Positions 63,591 to 64,000 of a DNA stretch of 64,000 nt are shown in pieces. The stretch comes from Prorocentrum cordatum (taxonomy: Eukaryota > Sar > Dinophyceae > Prorocentrales > Prorocentraceae). The notes beneath the pieces are model-generated. The model saw only the letters and a list, made by a program, of their open reading frames with translations. It was not told the DNA's origin and ran no database searches. Numbering within the stretch: the first letter of the stretch is position 1; the number at the start of each line of letters is the position of its first letter. The position numbers and the translations under genes were made by a program. The DNA lies in assembly GCA_963575745.1 (NCBI GenBank), contig CAUYUJ010011547.1, positions 178,708 to 242,707 on the forward strand, given 5' to 3'.

Positions 63591-63629
63591 GATGCACGTT
63601 CCGGTTCGGTCCGAGCTATCAGTGTCAAA

Positions 63630-63815
63630 GTTCAAGGTCAGAGTTGCCTTCTCAATGTCAAAGTCAAATTGGATGTCAAAATTGCCTTCTCCGATTCGTC
63701 CGATTCAATGTCAAAGTTGCCATCTCAATGTCAAAGTCAAATTGGATGTCAAAGTTGCCTTCTCCGATTATTCGTCCGATTCGATGTCAAAGTTGCCTTC
63801 TCTTCTTCGGCGGCA
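63630..63815. repeat. Tandem repeat of ~75-80 bp, about 2.4 units
   Basis: CAATGTCAAAGTCAAATTGG followed by ATGTCAAA(A/G)TTGCCTTCTC and TCCGATTCGTCCGATTC recur from about 63,651 and 63,727. Confidence 0.8.
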
Positions 63816-64000
63816 GGCCAGCAGAAGTATAGCGAGGTCGCCTCCGCCAGCAGACGTCTGTGCAGCGTTCGCAGGAGCTGACCAGAGCAAGAGCAGAAGT
63901 TGGCCGCCCAAGAGATGCAATGTTTGTAATTCAGGATTTCCCGGGAGGGCGGTATCAAACATATGTAACCACAGGTGTATTCCACAATTTTGATGTGGTA

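Overview
This window looks like nuclear DNA of a dinoflagellate. It is very GC-rich and dominated by simple, mini- and satellite repeats, and its genes are intronless. Its mobile-element relics are of the dinoflagellate type: a Ty1/copia element with an extra methyltransferase-like domain, a tyrosine-recombinase relic and RNase H fragments. The most specific clue is a degenerate copy of the dinoflagellate spliced leader (20 of 22 positions) at 49,772-49,793, upstream of a transporter gene. The species cannot be named from the sequence.

Layout. 1-9 kb: decayed coding segments (unrecognised ORFs, a copia-like RT/RNase H relic, minus-strand coding relics, a small membrane-protein ORF with one stop), a TIR element and simple repeats. 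9-19 kb: GC-rich DNA with GGA/CTC arrays, an ankyrin-repeat exon-like piece, a degenerate tyrosine recombinase, a 73-bp tandem repeat and several dispersed repeat families. 19.5-22.8 kb: about 24 copies of a 101-bp satellite whose units can each form a hairpin and are open in all six frames, with exact 77-bp direct repeats on both sides. 23-29 kb: mostly non-coding tandem repeats.

29-58 kb is a large tandem duplication. Copy A (28,970-37,280) runs from a ~0.4-kb repeat through several satellites to a malate dehydrogenase gene. Copy B (37,291-37,383 plus 45,557 to about 58,100) repeats the same order. The junction lies inside the MDH coding sequence, so the upstream MDH (36,350-37,280) lost its C-terminus and also has a 1-bp deletion. 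The downstream MDH (57,170-58,198) is complete with all catalytic residues. An 8.17-kb copia element (37,384-45,556, 146-bp LTRs) sits in copy B only. Copy B also holds a unique insert with an SLC35F6-like transporter gene behind the relict spliced leader, that is, a retroposed processed mRNA.

58-64 kb: another TIR element, a ~100-bp tandem array, a second possible TIR element and simple repeats, with no convincing gene.

Only the downstream MDH looks like an ordinary intact gene. The transporter may be intact apart from a C-terminus that reads into repeat DNA. All other coding material is relic or uncertain. Repeat boundaries and copy numbers were read by eye.
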